DNA of 64,000 nucleotides, from NCBI RefSeq assembly GCF_001591665.1, contig NZ_BCVI01000013.1:1-64000 (forward strand), read 5' to 3'. Source of the stretch: Neobacillus soli NBRC 102451. GTDB lineage: Bacteria; Bacillota; Bacilli; Bacillales; Cytobacillaceae. How positions within the stretch are numbered: position 1 is the first letter of the stretch; every line of letters begins with the position of its first letter. Shown one piece after another: positions 1-9,271 of this stretch. Under the pieces are notes generated by a model that was not told the DNA's origin, ran no database searches, and saw nothing but the letters and a program-made list of their open reading frames with translations. Position numbers and translations under genes: made by a program.

Positions 1-50
1 TGCAAAGAAAAATCCCAAAATGGTCTTAAAGGGCAGCTCATTATGGTATT

Positions 51-374
51 TCAAGAAACGTCTGCTAATCTTCGTAAATCCAAAATAGTTCCGGTTGAAG
101 CATCCGCAATGAATTCAAATTGTTCAGTTACACCGTCATTATTTTTAGAGATGCCGCCCTTATAAACCCGATAATTTATTTGTTGTTTTTCATACGGCTC
201 CACCACCATATGTATCCATGAGCCATTAATTGACCCATTCTCTTTAAATTGCTTTTTTACATGCTCCAAAACTTTTTCAGGTGACACATTTGTTTTTTGG
301 GTAATGATCTCTTTTGTGACATAGCCACCAATTAACCCGACCGCTGCTCCAAGGAAAAATGATTTCCAGTTCAC
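51..374 (-). CDS. ytzB: YtzB-like small membrane-anchored protein
   Basis: A 107-residue protein with a hydrophobic N-terminus (about residues 7-22, containing FFLGAAVGLIGGYV), read as a single membrane anchor or uncleaved signal. A soluble part follows, with beta-strand-like segments reminiscent of PepSY-type small domains. It is transcribed divergently from the M42 peptidase, as ytzB lies next to ytoP in Bacillus subtilis. The start ATG at 374 has AGGTGC-type spacing upstream in the minus strand. Function is unknown. The assignment rests on position, size and general sequence character, not on a catalytic motif. Bases 1-50 hold no gene that can be called. Confidence 0.7.
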   Translation of the reverse strand: MNWKSFFLGAAVGLIGGYVTKEIITQKTNVSPEKVLEHVKKQFKENGSINGSWIHMVVEPYEKQQINYRVYKGGISKNNDGVTEQFEFIADASTGTILDLRRLADVS

Positions 375-545
375 TGAATTGCACCTCCAAAATTGGAAAA
401 GATTACTTTAATCTTCCATCAGTATATCGTATTTGATAATAGGAACATAATATTACAGATATTGAATTAAATTATTGGTATCATCTTCGAAGTTTCTGTA
501 AAATGAAAATATACATAAAACTACAGGGAAAAAAGGAGTCTCAAA

Positions 546-1619
546 ATGAACGAACAAACCTTAAATCTTTTTCAAACGCTAACAGAGCTTCCCGGTGCAC
601 CAGGAAATGAGCATTTAGTAAGAAATTTCATGAGAGAGCAACTTTCTCCATATTCGGATGAAATCATTCAAGATAAATTAGGCAGTATTTTTGGTGTGAA
701 AAAAGGAAATGGAGCCGGCCCGACCGTTATGGTTGCTGGACATATGGATGAAGTGGGTTTCATGGTGACGGCAATTACCGATAATGGCATGCTTCGTTTT
801 CAAACGCTGGGCGGATGGTGGAGCCAAGTTCTTCTTGCACAGCGTGTTCAAGTGATGACCAAAAATGGACCGGTTATTGGTGTCGTTGGATCGATTCCAC
901 CACATCTATTAGATGAATCGAAGAAAAACAAACCAATGGAAATGAAAAATATGCTTATTGATATTGGAGCTGATGACCGCGAGGACGCAGAAAGAATCGG
1001 AATCAAGCCTGGTCAGGCAATCCTGCCGATATGTCCCTTTACGCCAATGGCAAACCCGAAGAAGATTTTAGCGAAGGCTTGGGATAATCGCTATGGCTGC
1101 GGACTTGCGATTGAACTGCTTCAAGAGCTTAAAAATGAAACATTGCCTAACATCCTTTATTCAGGTGCAACCGTTCAAGAGGAGGTAGGATTGCGAGGGG
1201 CACAAACTGCGGCCAATATGATTAATCCTGATATCTTTTTTGCGCTTGATGCAAGCCCGGCAAATGATATGAGCGGGGATAAAAATGAATTTGGTCAATT
1301 AGGCAAAGGAACCTTGCTTCGCATTCTTGACCGGTCAATGGTGACCCATCGCGGGATGAGAGAATTTGTCCTTGATACGGCGGAAACACACAATATTCCA
1401 TACCAATATTTTGTCTCCCAGGGTGGAACAGATGCCGGCCGCGTCCATTTATCCAATGAGGGTGTTCCAAGTGCCGTCATCGGGATTTGTTCACGCTATA
1501 TTCATACACATGCATCGATCGTCCATATTGATGATTACGCTGCCGCAAAAGAACTGGTAGTGAAACTAGTCAAAGCTTGTGACCAAACGACGGTAGATAC
1601 CATCAAATCAAATAGCTAA
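546..1619 (+). CDS. ytoP: M42 family glutamyl aminopeptidase-like metallopeptidase (YtoP)
   Basis: A 357-residue cytoplasmic metallo-aminopeptidase of family M42 (cellulase M/FrvX type), expected to remove N-terminal residues from peptides with two metal ions. The metal-binding and catalytic pattern is visible: H66 and D68 in GHMDEVGF, D180 in AWDNR, the Glu pair at 212-213 in QEEVGLRG, an Asp in ALDASP and a late His in the IHTHAS segment. Length is normal for the family. A GGAGTC-type ribosome site lies just before the ATG. The neighbourhood (YtzB upstream, YtpP and YtpQ downstream) matches B. subtilis ytoP. Substrate specificity is inferred from the family only. Confidence 0.92.
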   Translation: MNEQTLNLFQTLTELPGAPGNEHLVRNFMREQLSPYSDEIIQDKLGSIFGVKKGNGAGPTVMVAGHMDEVGFMVTAITDNGMLRFQTLGGWWSQVLLAQRVQVMTKNGPVIGVVGSIPPHLLDESKKNKPMEMKNMLIDIGADDREDAERIGIKPGQAILPICPFTPMANPKKILAKAWDNRYGCGLAIELLQELKNETLPNILYSGATVQEEVGLRGAQTAANMINPDIFFALDASPANDMSGDKNEFGQLGKGTLLRILDRSMVTHRGMREFVLDTAETHNIPYQYFVSQGGTDAGRVHLSNEGVPSAVIGICSRYIHTHASIVHIDDYAAAKELVVKLVKACDQTTVDTIKSNS

Positions 1620-1674
1620 ATTTATATCGAAGGGGGCGAACTTTTGCCTTCTTTATTTTTTAGGAGATGTTTTC

Positions 1675-2190
1675 ATGAGAATCATCATCGGTTCAAAGAA
1701 CCCAGCTAAGATTACTGCAGTAAAAAACAGCTTTTACCAGGATGAGGCAGAGTTTATTTCATTAGATATTCCTTCCGGTGTAAGCAACCAGCCATTTTCT
1801 GATGAGGAAACCATCCGGGGAGCAATCAATCGGGCGGCAGGTGCATTAAAACATGGGAATGGCGATATTGGAATAGGTCTTGAAGGCGGTGTTCATGAAA
1901 CGAGCCATGGTTTGCTGCTATGTAACTGGGGAGCACTTGCTACAAATGAGGCAGAGCCAATTATTGCCGGCGGTGCAAGATTTCTTCTTCCGGTGGAAGT
2001 AGCAGCCAGACTACGAGACGGCGAAGAACTAGGCTCCGTCATGGATGATTATGCCAAAATGAAGAATGTAAGGAAACACGAAGGGGCTGTTGGGATTTTT
2101 ACAAATGGAGTGATTAATCGCATGGAAATGTTTACCCACCTTATGAACCTTCTAGTCGGACAATATTCCTATTGGACAAAAAAAGAATAA
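1675..2190 (+). CDS. DUF84 family inosine/xanthosine triphosphatase-like protein
   Basis: A 171-residue protein beginning MRIIIGSKNPAKITAVKNSF, the signature N-terminus of the DUF84/YjjX family of nucleoside triphosphatases. These hydrolyse non-canonical ITP and XTP and so keep deaminated purines out of nucleic acids. The family's glycine-rich stretch (GIGLEGGV, about residues 84-91) is present. The ribosome site is GGAG about 8 bases before the ATG. It sits 55 bases after ytoP, probably in the same transcription direction, with a weak hairpin between them. The biochemical role is transferred from family knowledge and untested here. Confidence 0.8.
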   Translation: MRIIIGSKNPAKITAVKNSFYQDEAEFISLDIPSGVSNQPFSDEETIRGAINRAAGALKHGNGDIGIGLEGGVHETSHGLLLCNWGALATNEAEPIIAGGARFLLPVEVAARLRDGEELGSVMDDYAKMKNVRKHEGAVGIFTNGVINRMEMFTHLMNLLVGQYSYWTKKE

Positions 2191-2344
2191 AGTTAATAAT
2201 CTTTCCGGATTTTAGGCACGATAGGTATAGAATGGGCCCCAGTTTTTCCATAAGGTGCATATCATTGGACTGAAAAGCAGCAGGACTGTTATGATTTGAG
2301 AAGAACGTTACAAAATGGATAAATTCAAACGGAGGCGTTGAGTT

Positions 2345-2659
2345 TTGAAAAACTTAGAATCAATGGAGCAATTTGAACAGCTTCGAGACAATGGAAAAAC
2401 AATCCTTATGTTTTCAGCAAACTGGTGCGGAGATTGCCGCTTTATCGAACCAGTGCTGCCAGAAATAGAAGCCAAATTTAATGAATTTACTTTTATTCAT
2501 GTTGACCGTGATCAATTTATTGATTTATGCCAACAAGTTGACGTATATGGAATTCCAAGTTTTATCGCTTATGAAGACGGCAAAGAACTTGGCCGCTTTG
2601 TAAGTAAAGACCGTAAAACACAGGAAGAAATCGAAGCATTTATAACAGGTTTAAAGTAA
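2345..2659 (+). CDS. ytpP: Thioredoxin-like protein YtpP
   Basis: A 104-residue single-domain thioredoxin-fold protein with redox motif WCGDC at about residues 27-31 and the conserved cis-Pro region (YGIPS, about residues 75-79). It should be a cytoplasmic thiol-disulfide reductase. The start is a TTG preceded by GGAGG about 10 bases upstream. No better start is seen. The preceding 154-base gap has no gene. The order ytpP-ytpQ is the same as in B. subtilis. The partner reductase or substrate cannot be deduced from sequence. Confidence 0.88.
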   Translation: MKNLESMEQFEQLRDNGKTILMFSANWCGDCRFIEPVLPEIEAKFNEFTFIHVDRDQFIDLCQQVDVYGIPSFIAYEDGKELGRFVSKDRKTQEEIEAFITGLK

Positions 2660-2667
2660 GCTTACAT

Positions 2668-2704
2668 GTACCCTCTCTCTCCTTTTGAGATGGGGGTTTT
2701 TTAT
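2668..2704 (+). terminator. Intrinsic terminator after ytpP
   Basis: An imperfect stem (CCCTCTC with GAGATGGG) is followed by TTTTTT, between ytpP and ytpQ. Confidence 0.6.
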
Positions 2705-2747
2705 TGTACAATGAACAAAAAAGCTACTTCGAAATGGTGGGTTTAAT

Positions 2748-3542
2748 ATGAAAATGGATAGCATAAAAATGAAGCGAGAATTAGAGACGCGTTTGGCTGG
2801 AAAAGACAGAGCGATTGCTTATGATCGCGAAAAGGATCAGCTTCGGATTGAGAGTAAATTGGTCAATAAAGGAATTACCATTTCATTAGCAGGAATTGTC
2901 GCCAAATGGCATGCTGATAAGGAAAAAGCGATTGATGAGGTTGTTTATTATGTCGAAGAAGGGCTTCGTGCCATGGAAGACACAGTAAAACTAACCGATC
3001 ATGAGAAAAAAATCTTTCCGGTAATTCGCTCCACATCTTTCCCAAAGGAGGCGGAAGAGGGCGTGCCGTTCTTGATTGATGAACACACGGCGGAAACAAA
3101 TATTTATTATGCGTATGATATGGGCAATACATATCGGTTAATTGATTCACGTATAATGGAAAAAGAGGGATGGCAACCGAACAGAATTAAGGAAATTGCC
3201 TTATTTAATGTTAGGTCGCTTTCAACGCCATTAAAAGAAGATCAGGTTGCCGGCAATAGCTTCTACTTTCTAAATACCAATGATGGTTATGATGCAAGCC
3301 GGATCCTAAATAAGGGATTTTTACATGACGTCGAGATGAAAATTGCTGGGACAATGGTTGTAGCTGTCCCGCATCAGGACGTGTTAATTATTGCTGATAT
3401 CCGTAATGACAGGGGGTATGACATCCTAGCACAAATGGCGATGAGCTTTTTTGCTAACGGGCATGTGCCGATAACCGCCTTATCATTTTTGTATGAAAAT
3501 GGTGAATTTGAACCAATTTTTATCCTAGGGAAAAATAAATAA
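2748..3542 (+). CDS. ytpQ: DUF1444 family protein YtpQ
   Basis: A 264-residue cytoplasmic protein of the DUF1444 family, matching YtpQ in size and position. It has no signal peptide, membrane segment or recognisable catalytic motif. The start ATG at 2748 lies after a GGTGGG ribosome site. In B. subtilis it is followed by ytpR and the SftA gene. Here the next gene is sftA and no ytpR reading frame is present in the interval. Molecular function is unknown. Confidence 0.85.
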   Translation: MKMDSIKMKRELETRLAGKDRAIAYDREKDQLRIESKLVNKGITISLAGIVAKWHADKEKAIDEVVYYVEEGLRAMEDTVKLTDHEKKIFPVIRSTSFPKEAEEGVPFLIDEHTAETNIYYAYDMGNTYRLIDSRIMEKEGWQPNRIKEIALFNVRSLSTPLKEDQVAGNSFYFLNTNDGYDASRILNKGFLHDVEMKIAGTMVVAVPHQDVLIIADIRNDRGYDILAQMAMSFFANGHVPITALSFLYENGEFEPIFILGKNK

Positions 3543-3552
3543 CCCGAATAAG

Positions 3553-3578
3553 GATCACCTCAAAAAGTGATCTTTTTT
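3553..3578 (+). terminator. Intrinsic terminator after ytpQ
   Basis: GATCAC (3553-3558) pairs with GTGATC (3567-3572) across an 8-base loop and is followed by six T. Confidence 0.85.
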
Positions 3579-3592
3579 CATTAATGTTTAAT

Positions 3593-3705
3593 GGAAAAGG
3601 GGGGAGCGCTCCAAAGGCGAATCAGTATATCCAATTTAGGAGGAATATTAGGTTTTACACCTTGAATTTAGTTAGGTCTAGCTCTGCTCACTCCGCCTTT
3701 ATTAG
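3593..3705. repeat. Dispersed intergenic repeat B, copy 1
   Basis: About 113 bases starting GGAAAAGGGG and ending CCGCCTTTATTAGA. It is clearly related to 15915-16027: both have the same ends, a shared CAAA.GCGAAT segment, TCCAATT, GAATATT and TAGCTCTGCTCAC. The two ends form an imperfect inverted repeat (GGGGGAGCG against the complement of CTCCGCC). The 318-base gap from 3543 to 3860 contains the terminator and this repeat, and no gene was recognised. Confidence 0.75.
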
Positions 3706-3890
3706 ATGACAGGGTTAGTTCTCTGAATTTATTTCCATGATAGATGGTTGCTTGGAGGGCTATATTAGTTTTGGAGGTATTATCCAATCCGAATGTAATT
3801 TGACTCATTCTGAAGAATTATCTCGAAAAAATATTAAATACTGCTAAAATAGAATGATAGATGAAAGTAGAAGTAGAAAGAGTGATAGTT

Positions 3891-6257
3891 TTGAGTTGGT
3901 TCCATAACCTTTTTCAAAAGTTTAAAAAAGATGATGAAGAATTTGATGATTATCTTATACATAAACATGAAGGTCTTCCCTTTCAAGGTAAATATGAAGG
4001 TATAAAGGATTTAGATACGAAAGTTTCCTACCAGTATCCTAAAGGTATTGATCGTCTTTTTCAAACACGAGAGATGCCAAAAAAGACAGCTGAAGAAACA
4101 TTACGCAAGAAAAGGACCGAAAGGCCTCCTGAAAAAAGAAGAGAGACGGAACCAACGGAAGTTCCGACAATCAAACAGGAATTGCCCAAGATTAAAAAAG
4201 AACCTTCCCCACGAAGGAACGGTCCCTTTCAGCCAACAGAAACTCCATCTCCTGTTTTTGGGTTTAATCGACCGCAACAAAATACAAATTTGAGTACAGT
4301 AGTGGAGCATGAATTAAGCCATTTTTTAAACGAAGCGGTTGAAATTGAGACTGACGCTTTTGCAGCACAGGAAGAAACGATAACTGAAATTGTACTGACA
4401 GCACCAACTGTTAAAAACGATGAAGTCCTCAATAATGAAACAACGAGCGTGGAAATTGATTCGCCAGAAGTGGAGGAAGTAATTGTTGAAAATGCTACCA
4501 CTGAAACGGTGGCAAGTGTTCAGACAATAGATGATTACATACCACTTGAAAAAATCGATCCTGCTCAAAAGGAAGAAGTGGAAGTCCAGGCTCAAGCTGA
4601 GCCGCCGGCACCCAAGCAATCCCATTTGCCCTTTAATGTGATGATGCTCAAGCAAGACAAACAAAAATGGGAAGAAAGGAAGCGAAGAAGAGAAATTGTG
4701 CCGCAACAAGTTCTTGAAACTGAGAACAACCCTCCAGAAAAGGTGAATCAAATAATTGAACTCTTTCCTGTCAAGGAAGTGGAAGCCGAAGTCGAAGTCG
4801 AAGTCGAAGTCGAAAAAAATACCGATGATGGTTACTATATACTCCCAACATCAAGCTTATTAAATCCTCCTATTACAGAAACAGTGGATACAGAATGGTT
4901 ACAACAACAAGAGGAGCTTTTAAACCAGACCCTGCAAAACTTTAATGTGGGGGCAGGTGTTGTTAATGTGGCACAAGGTCCTGCCGTTACGCGGTTTGAG
5001 GTGCAGCCGGAGCCCGGTGTTAAGGTTAACAAAATAACCAACTTAAGCGATGATATTAAATTAAGTCTTGCAGCGCGAGATATTCGGATTGAAGCCCCGA
5101 TCCCGGGAAAACATACCATCGGAATAGAAGTTCCGAATCAAAAATCAAGGCCAGTGTTCATTAATGAAATTATTGAGAGTAGTGTTTTTAAAGATTCCAC
5201 TTCACCATTAACGGCGGTGCTTGGCCTTGATATCGCCGGAAATCCAATTGTTACTGACCTAAAAAAGATGCCGCACGGATTAATTGCCGGCGCGACCGGG
5301 TCGGGGAAGAGTGTATGTATTAACACGATTTTAGTAAGCTTATTATATAAAGCAAGTCCGGAAGATTTAAAGCTTTTGCTGATTGATCCCAAAATGGTGG
5401 AACTCGCTCCATACAACCGGATTCCACACCTCGTCAGCCCTGTAATTACGGATGTGAAGGCGGCAACGGCAGCATTAAAATGGGCTGTCGATGAAATGGA
5501 AAGGCGTTACGAACTATTCGCCCACACTGGCGTTCGCGACATTAACCGTTTTAATGAACTGGCAATGAAGCATAAGCAGTATTCAGATAAGCTGCCGTTT
5601 ATTGTCATTGTCATTGATGAGTTAGCCGATTTAATGATGATGTCACCAGCGGATGTGGAAGAGGCAATCTGCAGGATTGCTCAAAAAGCAAGGGCATGTG
5701 GCATTCATTTAATTGTTGCAACACAAAGACCATCAGTTGATGTCATCACAGGATTAATTAAAGCAAATATTCCTACACGGATTGCCTTTTCGGTTTCCTC
5801 ACAGGTTGATTCGCGCACGATTATTGATATTAGCGGCGCTGAGAAATTACTTGGCCGCGGTGATATGTTATTTTTGGAAAATGGCTCTTCCAAACCAGTT
5901 CGCTTGCAGGGAACATTTGTATCTGATGAAGAAATAGATGTTGTTGTAGCCCATGTGAGAGAGCAGCGGGAGCCTGAATATTTGTTTGAGCAGGAAGAGC
6001 TATTAAAAAAGGCTCAGGTAACTGAAGACGAGGATGAACTTTTTTATGAGGCCTGCGAATTTATCATTGACCATGGAGGGGCATCAACCTCCAGCCTGCA
6101 GCGTCGCTTTAAAATTGGTTATAACCGCGCGGCTAGATTGATGGATATGCTTGAGACGAACGGATATATTACCAGCGCAAATGGCAGCAAGGCCCGTGAA
6201 GTGTTGATTACAGAGGCGGATTTAGAGTCTCTTCAAGATGCGAATGCAAATAATTAA
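3891..6257 (+). CDS. sftA: FtsK/SpoIIIE-type DNA translocase SftA
   Basis: A soluble septum-associated DNA translocase that clears chromosomal DNA from the closing septum (known role of B. subtilis SftA, formerly YtpS/YtpT). The N-terminal half (to about residue 340) is a long, charged, low-complexity linker with no membrane segments, which separates it from SpoIIIE. The motor follows with Walker A GATGSGKS near the middle of the C-terminal half, a Walker B-like stretch IVIVIDELADLMM, and a C-terminal winged-helix gamma domain (EACEFIIDHGGASTSSLQRR onward). The start was set at TTG 3891 (LSWFHNLF), which matches the family N-terminus. An upstream in-frame ATG at 3861 is also possible. The linker carries a four-unit GTCGAA tandem at 4791-4814. 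Confidence 0.93.
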   Translation: MSWFHNLFQKFKKDDEEFDDYLIHKHEGLPFQGKYEGIKDLDTKVSYQYPKGIDRLFQTREMPKKTAEETLRKKRTERPPEKRRETEPTEVPTIKQELPKIKKEPSPRRNGPFQPTETPSPVFGFNRPQQNTNLSTVVEHELSHFLNEAVEIETDAFAAQEETITEIVLTAPTVKNDEVLNNETTSVEIDSPEVEEVIVENATTETVASVQTIDDYIPLEKIDPAQKEEVEVQAQAEPPAPKQSHLPFNVMMLKQDKQKWEERKRRREIVPQQVLETENNPPEKVNQIIELFPVKEVEAEVEVEVEVEKNTDDGYYILPTSSLLNPPITETVDTEWLQQQEELLNQTLQNFNVGAGVVNVAQGPAVTRFEVQPEPGVKVNKITNLSDDIKLSLAARDIRIEAPIPGKHTIGIEVPNQKSRPVFINEIIESSVFKDSTSPLTAVLGLDIAGNPIVTDLKKMPHGLIAGATGSGKSVCINTILVSLLYKASPEDLKLLLIDPKMVELAPYNRIPHLVSPVITDVKAATAALKWAVDEMERRYELFAHTGVRDINRFNELAMKHKQYSDKLPFIVIVIDELADLMMMSPADVEEAICRIAQKARACGIHLIVATQRPSVDVITGLIKANIPTRIAFSVSSQVDSRTIIDISGAEKLLGRGDMLFLENGSSKPVRLQGTFVSDEEIDVVVAHVREQREPEYLFEQEELLKKAQVTEDEDELFYEACEFIIDHGGASTSSLQRRFKIGYNRAARLMDMLETNGYITSANGSKAREVLITEADLESLQDANANN

Positions 6258-6418
6258 TCGAAAGTATTCTTTAAAGCCACGGACGAATAATAAATAGTAA
6301 AAGGCCGAGACGGATTCAAATCGCGATGGTCACAAATAGTTTTTATAAATAAATAAATAATGTTATAATAATTAAATGGTTTTTATTATGTTAAAAAATA
6401 TTCTTTAGAATTATGTTA

Positions 6419-6543
6419 GTGTCTAGCTCCAGCGCCTAGGGGCTCGAGGTCATAAGCCAATCCGTCGAGAAGGTTAAAGAACAACCTTCCCGCCGGCTCG
6501 TCTTATGCTTGTCGCCCCTGACCAAGGCGCTGCCGCTTTTCTT
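6419..6543. repeat. Dispersed intergenic repeat A, copy 1 (long imperfect hairpin)
   Basis: Begins GTCTAGCTCCAGCGCC and ends GGCGCTGCCGCTTTTCTT. The arms pair through AGCGCC/GGCGCT, AGGGGC/GCCCCT, CATAAG/CTTATG and AAGGTT/AACCTT, so the whole unit can fold into one long hairpin. A diverged copy with the same ends lies at 44879-45028. The interval 6258-6608 before murC holds this repeat, a possible TATAAT at 6364-6369, and no gene. Confidence 0.8.
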
Positions 6544-6608
6544 GTTAGCAAATACAGACAAATGTCATATACTGTTTTACAGATAGACGTTGGTTGGAGG
6601 TTCTTTCA

Positions 6609-7910
6609 ATGACTATTTACCATTTTGTAGGTATAAAAGGGTCAGGAATGAGTGCACTTGCACAAGTTCTTCACGATATGAAATTTCAGGTGCAAGGTTC
6701 AGATTATGAGAAGCACTTTTTTACTCAGATAGCCCTTGAACAATCAGGGATAACGATCCTTCCCTTTCAAAAGGAAAATATCAAGCCAGGAATGACGATT
6801 ATTGCAGGAAATGCTTTTCCAGATACCCATGAGGAAATTCAAGAAGCGATGAAGCTTGGGCTTCCTATTATCCGTTACCATCGGTTTTTGGGCGATTTTA
6901 TGCAAAACTTTACTAGTGTCGCGATAACAGGTGCACACGGGAAGACGTCAACAACTGGCCTCCTTGCACATGTGATTGCTGGAGCAAAACCTACTTCCTT
7001 TTTAATTGGTGACGGTACAGGTAAAGGGGAAGAAGGTGCTGAGTATTTTGTCTTCGAAGCATGTGAATATAGAAGGCACTTTTTATCCTACTTTCCTGAC
7101 TACGCGATCATGACCAATATCGATTTTGATCATCCTGATTATTTTGCCAATATTGAAGATGTCTTTTCAGCTTTTCAAGAGATGGCCATCCAGGTGAAAA
7201 AAGGGATATTTGCACATGGCGATGACGACCAGCTTCAAAAAATTCAGGCCAAGGTTCCGGTCTTGTTTTACGGATTTGGCGAGGAAAATGATTATCAAGC
7301 AAAAAATCTAGTGAAAACAACGGTGGGAACAAGCTTCGATGTATTTATTCGTAATACATTCTATGATACATTTTCGATTCCGAGCTTTGGAGATCATAGT
7401 GTCTTAAATGCCCTTGCGGTGATTGGTTTGTGCCATTATGAAGAAATTAATGTGGAAACAGTCAAGGAACAATTAACGTCGTTCCAAGGCGTGAAAAGAA
7501 GATTCTCAGAGAAAAGAATCGGGACGCAAATATTAATTGATGATTATGCCCATCATCCAACCGAAATTAAAGCAACCATTGATGCAGCTAAACAAAAATA
7601 TCCTGATCGAAAGATTGTTACTGTGTTCCAGCCGCATACCTTTACACGTACACAAGCATTTTTAGAAGAGTTTGCCGAAAGTTTACGTGAAGCGGATAAA
7701 GCCTATTTGTGTGAAATTTTTGGGTCTGCTCGTGAAAATCATGGAAAGCTGTCGATTAAGGACTTACAGGATAAAATTGCTGGGTCTGAAATAATCACAG
7801 AAGAAAAAACTTCTGTCTTAAATGAATATGCCAACAGCGTCATCATTTTTATGGGCGCCGGGGATATTCAAAAATTCCAAGAGTCATACGAAAAACAATT
7901 CATTCAATAA
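6609..7910 (+). CDS. murC: UDP-N-acetylmuramate--L-alanine ligase
   Basis: A 433-residue Mur ligase that adds L-alanine to UDP-MurNAc using ATP, the first peptide step of cytoplasmic peptidoglycan precursor synthesis. The N-terminal Rossmann motif [11 protein letters not shown] (about residues 8-18) binds the UDP substrate. The ATP loop GAHGKTSTT lies near residue 107, and the C-terminal part carries the [10 protein letters not shown] segment typical of MurC. The start is ATG 6609, because GGAGG lies at the right distance and the protein then begins MTIYHFVGI. Length matches the family. Transcription ends in a hairpin shared with the convergent aminopeptidase gene. Confidence 0.95.
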   Translation: MTIYHFVGIKGSGMSALAQVLHDMKFQVQGSDYEKHFFTQIALEQSGITILPFQKENIKPGMTIIAGNAFPDTHEEIQEAMKLGLPIIRYHRFLGDFMQNFTSVAITGAHGKTSTTGLLAHVIAGAKPTSFLIGDGTGKGEEGAEYFVFEACEYRRHFLSYFPDYAIMTNIDFDHPDYFANIEDVFSAFQEMAIQVKKGIFAHGDDDQLQKIQAKVPVLFYGFGEENDYQAKNLVKTTVGTSFDVFIRNTFYDTFSIPSFGDHSVLNALAVIGLCHYEEINVETVKEQLTSFQGVKRRFSEKRIGTQILIDDYAHHPTEIKATIDAAKQKYPDRKIVTVFQPHTFTRTQAFLEEFAESLREADKAYLCEIFGSARENHGKLSIKDLQDKIAGSEIITEEKTSVLNEYANSVIIFMGAGDIQKFQESYEKQFIQ

Positions 7911-7950
7911 ATGGAAAGGATGCCAACAAGAGTTGGCATCCTTTCCATTT
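7909..7950. terminator. Bidirectional terminator between murC and ampS
   Basis: A perfect 19-bp stem (7909-7927 with 7932-7950) with a 4-base loop. It overlaps the ends of both convergent genes. A-rich and T-rich sides serve both directions. Confidence 0.9.
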
Positions 7951-9064
7951 ATTTTAAATGATCGGGATTTAATCCTTCTAATTCTGGAATGACGAACAGT
8001 CCATCTTTGCGGATTAACACATCATCGAAGTAAATTTCCCCGCCGCCGTACTCTGGACGTTGGATATTGACCATATCCCAATGAATATTGGAATGATTTC
8101 CATTAAAAGCATCATCATAGCATTGTCCGGGAGTGAAATGGAAGCTGCCAGCAATTTTTTCATCAAACAAGATGTCCTGCATAGGATTAAGGATATATGG
8201 ATTGACGCCAATCGCAAATTCTCCGACGTAACGCGCTCCTTCATCGGTATCAAAGACTTTATTAATACGGCTTGTGTCATTGGACTCGGCCTCAACAATT
8301 TTTCCATCCCTAAAGGTCAGTTTCACATTTTCGAACGTAAAGCCTTGGTATGGGGATGGCGTGTTATAGGTAATCACCCCATTAACAGAATCACGAACAG
8401 GGGCAGTATAAACCTCACCATCAGGAATATTTAAATGGCCTGCACACTTTATGGCTGGAATATCTTTAATAGAGAAGTTTAGGTCTGTTCCTGGACCTGT
8501 AATCCGAACCTTGTTGGTACGATCCATCAATGCCTTAAGACTATCCATGGCTTTGTCCATTTTTCCGTAATCCAAGTTACAAACATTAAAATAGAAGTCT
8601 TCAAATGCTTCTGTACTCATTTTTGCTAATTGTGCCATCGAGGTTGTCGGGTATCTAAGAACAACCCATTTGGTTTTCGGAACACGGATGTCGCGATGAA
8701 CCTTTTTGCCAATCGTGCTGCCATGGATTTTCATTTTATCATCAGGGACATCCGCGTGTTCATTAATGTTATCCCCGGAACGCAATCCTATGTATGCATC
8801 CATTTTGCTCATCACATTTGCTTCGAAATCGGCTATCATGTTAAATTGCTCCTCCTGGGCGCCTAGTAACAGGGAGCGGTCGACTTGATGGTCCTTTAAT
8901 AGCACAAATGGATAACCACCGGCTATGTAAGCTTCTTTAACAAGTGCAGTAACTAGTTCACGCTGCAGGCCGAAGTTTTCTATTAACACTTTTTCTCCCT
9001 TTTGGAGCTGAACGGAATAGTTAATTAAATTTTTCGCCAGTTTCTCAATTCGTGGATCTTTCAT
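7949..9064 (-). CDS. ampS: M29 family (AmpS-type) aminopeptidase
   Basis: A 371-residue cytoplasmic metallo-aminopeptidase of family M29 (thermophilic aminopeptidase/AmpS/PepS). Characteristic family segments are visible: GPGTDLNFSI, GEVYTAPVRDSVNG (about residue 215), a GEFAIGVNPYI segment and the late HFTPGQCYDDAFNGNHSNIHWDMV-type metal-ligand region. The family binds two metal ions through Glu, His and Asp residues. The length is somewhat below the roughly 410 residues of the B. subtilis protein. The start ATG at 9064 follows GGAGGC in the minus strand. The gene is convergent with murC and divergent from ytxG. Confidence 0.88.
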   Translation of the reverse strand: MKDPRIEKLAKNLINYSVQLQKGEKVLIENFGLQRELVTALVKEAYIAGGYPFVLLKDHQVDRSLLLGAQEEQFNMIADFEANVMSKMDAYIGLRSGDNINEHADVPDDKMKIHGSTIGKKVHRDIRVPKTKWVVLRYPTTSMAQLAKMSTEAFEDFYFNVCNLDYGKMDKAMDSLKALMDRTNKVRITGPGTDLNFSIKDIPAIKCAGHLNIPDGEVYTAPVRDSVNGVITYNTPSPYQGFTFENVKLTFRDGKIVEAESNDTSRINKVFDTDEGARYVGEFAIGVNPYILNPMQDILFDEKIAGSFHFTPGQCYDDAFNGNHSNIHWDMVNIQRPEYGGGEIYFDDVLIRKDGLFVIPELEGLNPDHLK

Positions 9065-9214
9065 TTTAACGCCTCCGACTATTTAAGTATGTACGCTTAT
9101 ATTGTACCCGATTGAAGCATGAAAGTTGAAAGATAAAGCCCTGGATGAAATTTTTATAAACAAATGGCAGGAAAACAAGACAAAAATAGGGAAGTAGTAT
9201 AAGATATTAGCGAG

Positions 9215-9239
9215 GTTTATATCCATAATGAATGGGTAA
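9215..9239 (+). promoter_or_regulatory. Candidate sigma-B promoter of ytxGHJ
   Basis: GTTTAT (9215-9220), 13 bases, then GGGTAA (9234-9239), close to the sigma-B consensus GTTTAA-N13/14-GGGTAT. It lies 32 bases before the ytxG start. The B. subtilis ytxGHJ operon is a known sigma-B (and sigma-H) target, which supports the reading. Confidence 0.8.
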
Positions 9240-9271
9240 TACATAATGATAGTTTAAGGTGGGGGTGCATA

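Noticed and set aside
4326..4751. A 141-codon open frame antisense to sftA
   Set aside because: It is a shadow of the low-complexity, Glu-rich linker of sftA; it has no ribosome site and the product is a low-complexity Phe/Leu-rich sequence.
4229..5119. Several open frames of 90-94 codons on the minus strand within sftA
   Set aside because: They follow the codon pattern of sftA and have no independent start signals.
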